A program made the position numbers and the translations under genes. DNA of 5,358 bases, from the NCBI GenBank assembly GCA_937895935.1, contig CALBKX010000013.1, forward strand, positions 1 through 5,358. The letters are read 5' to 3'. The notes beneath the pieces were generated by a model, which saw nothing but the letters and a program-made list of their open reading frames with translations, was not told where the DNA came from and searched no databases. The DNA comes from an uncultured Clostridia bacterium. Its GTDB lineage: Bacteria; Bacillota; Clostridia; Christensenellales; UBA1242. Below, one piece after another: positions 5,346-5,358 of the stretch (positions within the stretch are counted from its first letter, which is position 1; each line of letters opens with the position of its first letter).

Positions 5346-5358
5346 ACGTTCTATGCTT

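Overview
The window reads as chromosomal DNA from a low-GC, endospore-forming Firmicute, most likely an uncultured gut-type Clostridia. The basis is a very AT-rich background, strong Shine-Dalgarno sites, lysine/asparagine/isoleucine-rich proteins, and three sporulation/germination genes that only spore formers carry. I cannot name a genus.

Layout. Positions 1-437 hold no gene but are packed with repeats: two GC-rich hairpin elements (21-68 and 112-160), then two tandem units of a different structured element (199-305 and 318-437, period about 120 bp). The second unit ends at the base next to the ypeB stop codon. On the minus strand follow ypeB (438-1802) and sleB (1823-2515), a two-gene germination operon transcribed sleB then ypeB. 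A 354-bp AT-rich gap with weak regulatory candidates separates sleB from spoIIR (2870-3394, minus). A 424-bp divergent intergenic region (3395-3818) holds a possible forespore promoter for spoIIR, a short repeated motif, and a clear housekeeping promoter for tRNA-Ala(UGC) at 3819-3895 (plus). Two strong intrinsic terminators come next, then murG (4094-5152, plus), apparently a single-gene unit, and a third strong terminator at 5304-5345.

How the genes fit together. SpoIIR is the forespore signal that triggers pro-sigma-E processing in the mother cell. SleB is a cortex-lytic enzyme stored in the dormant spore and YpeB is the membrane-anchored PepSY protein it depends on. MurG makes lipid II, the precursor of both vegetative wall and spore cortex. 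The strip therefore touches making, signalling and dismantling the spore envelope, but strand changes, terminators and gaps show it is at least four transcription units, not one operon.

No new protein system is visible. All four protein genes belong to known families. The least explained part is the non-coding DNA: the tandem structured units beside ypeB, a possible third relative upstream of the tRNA, and inverted repeats lying over the tRNA promoter.
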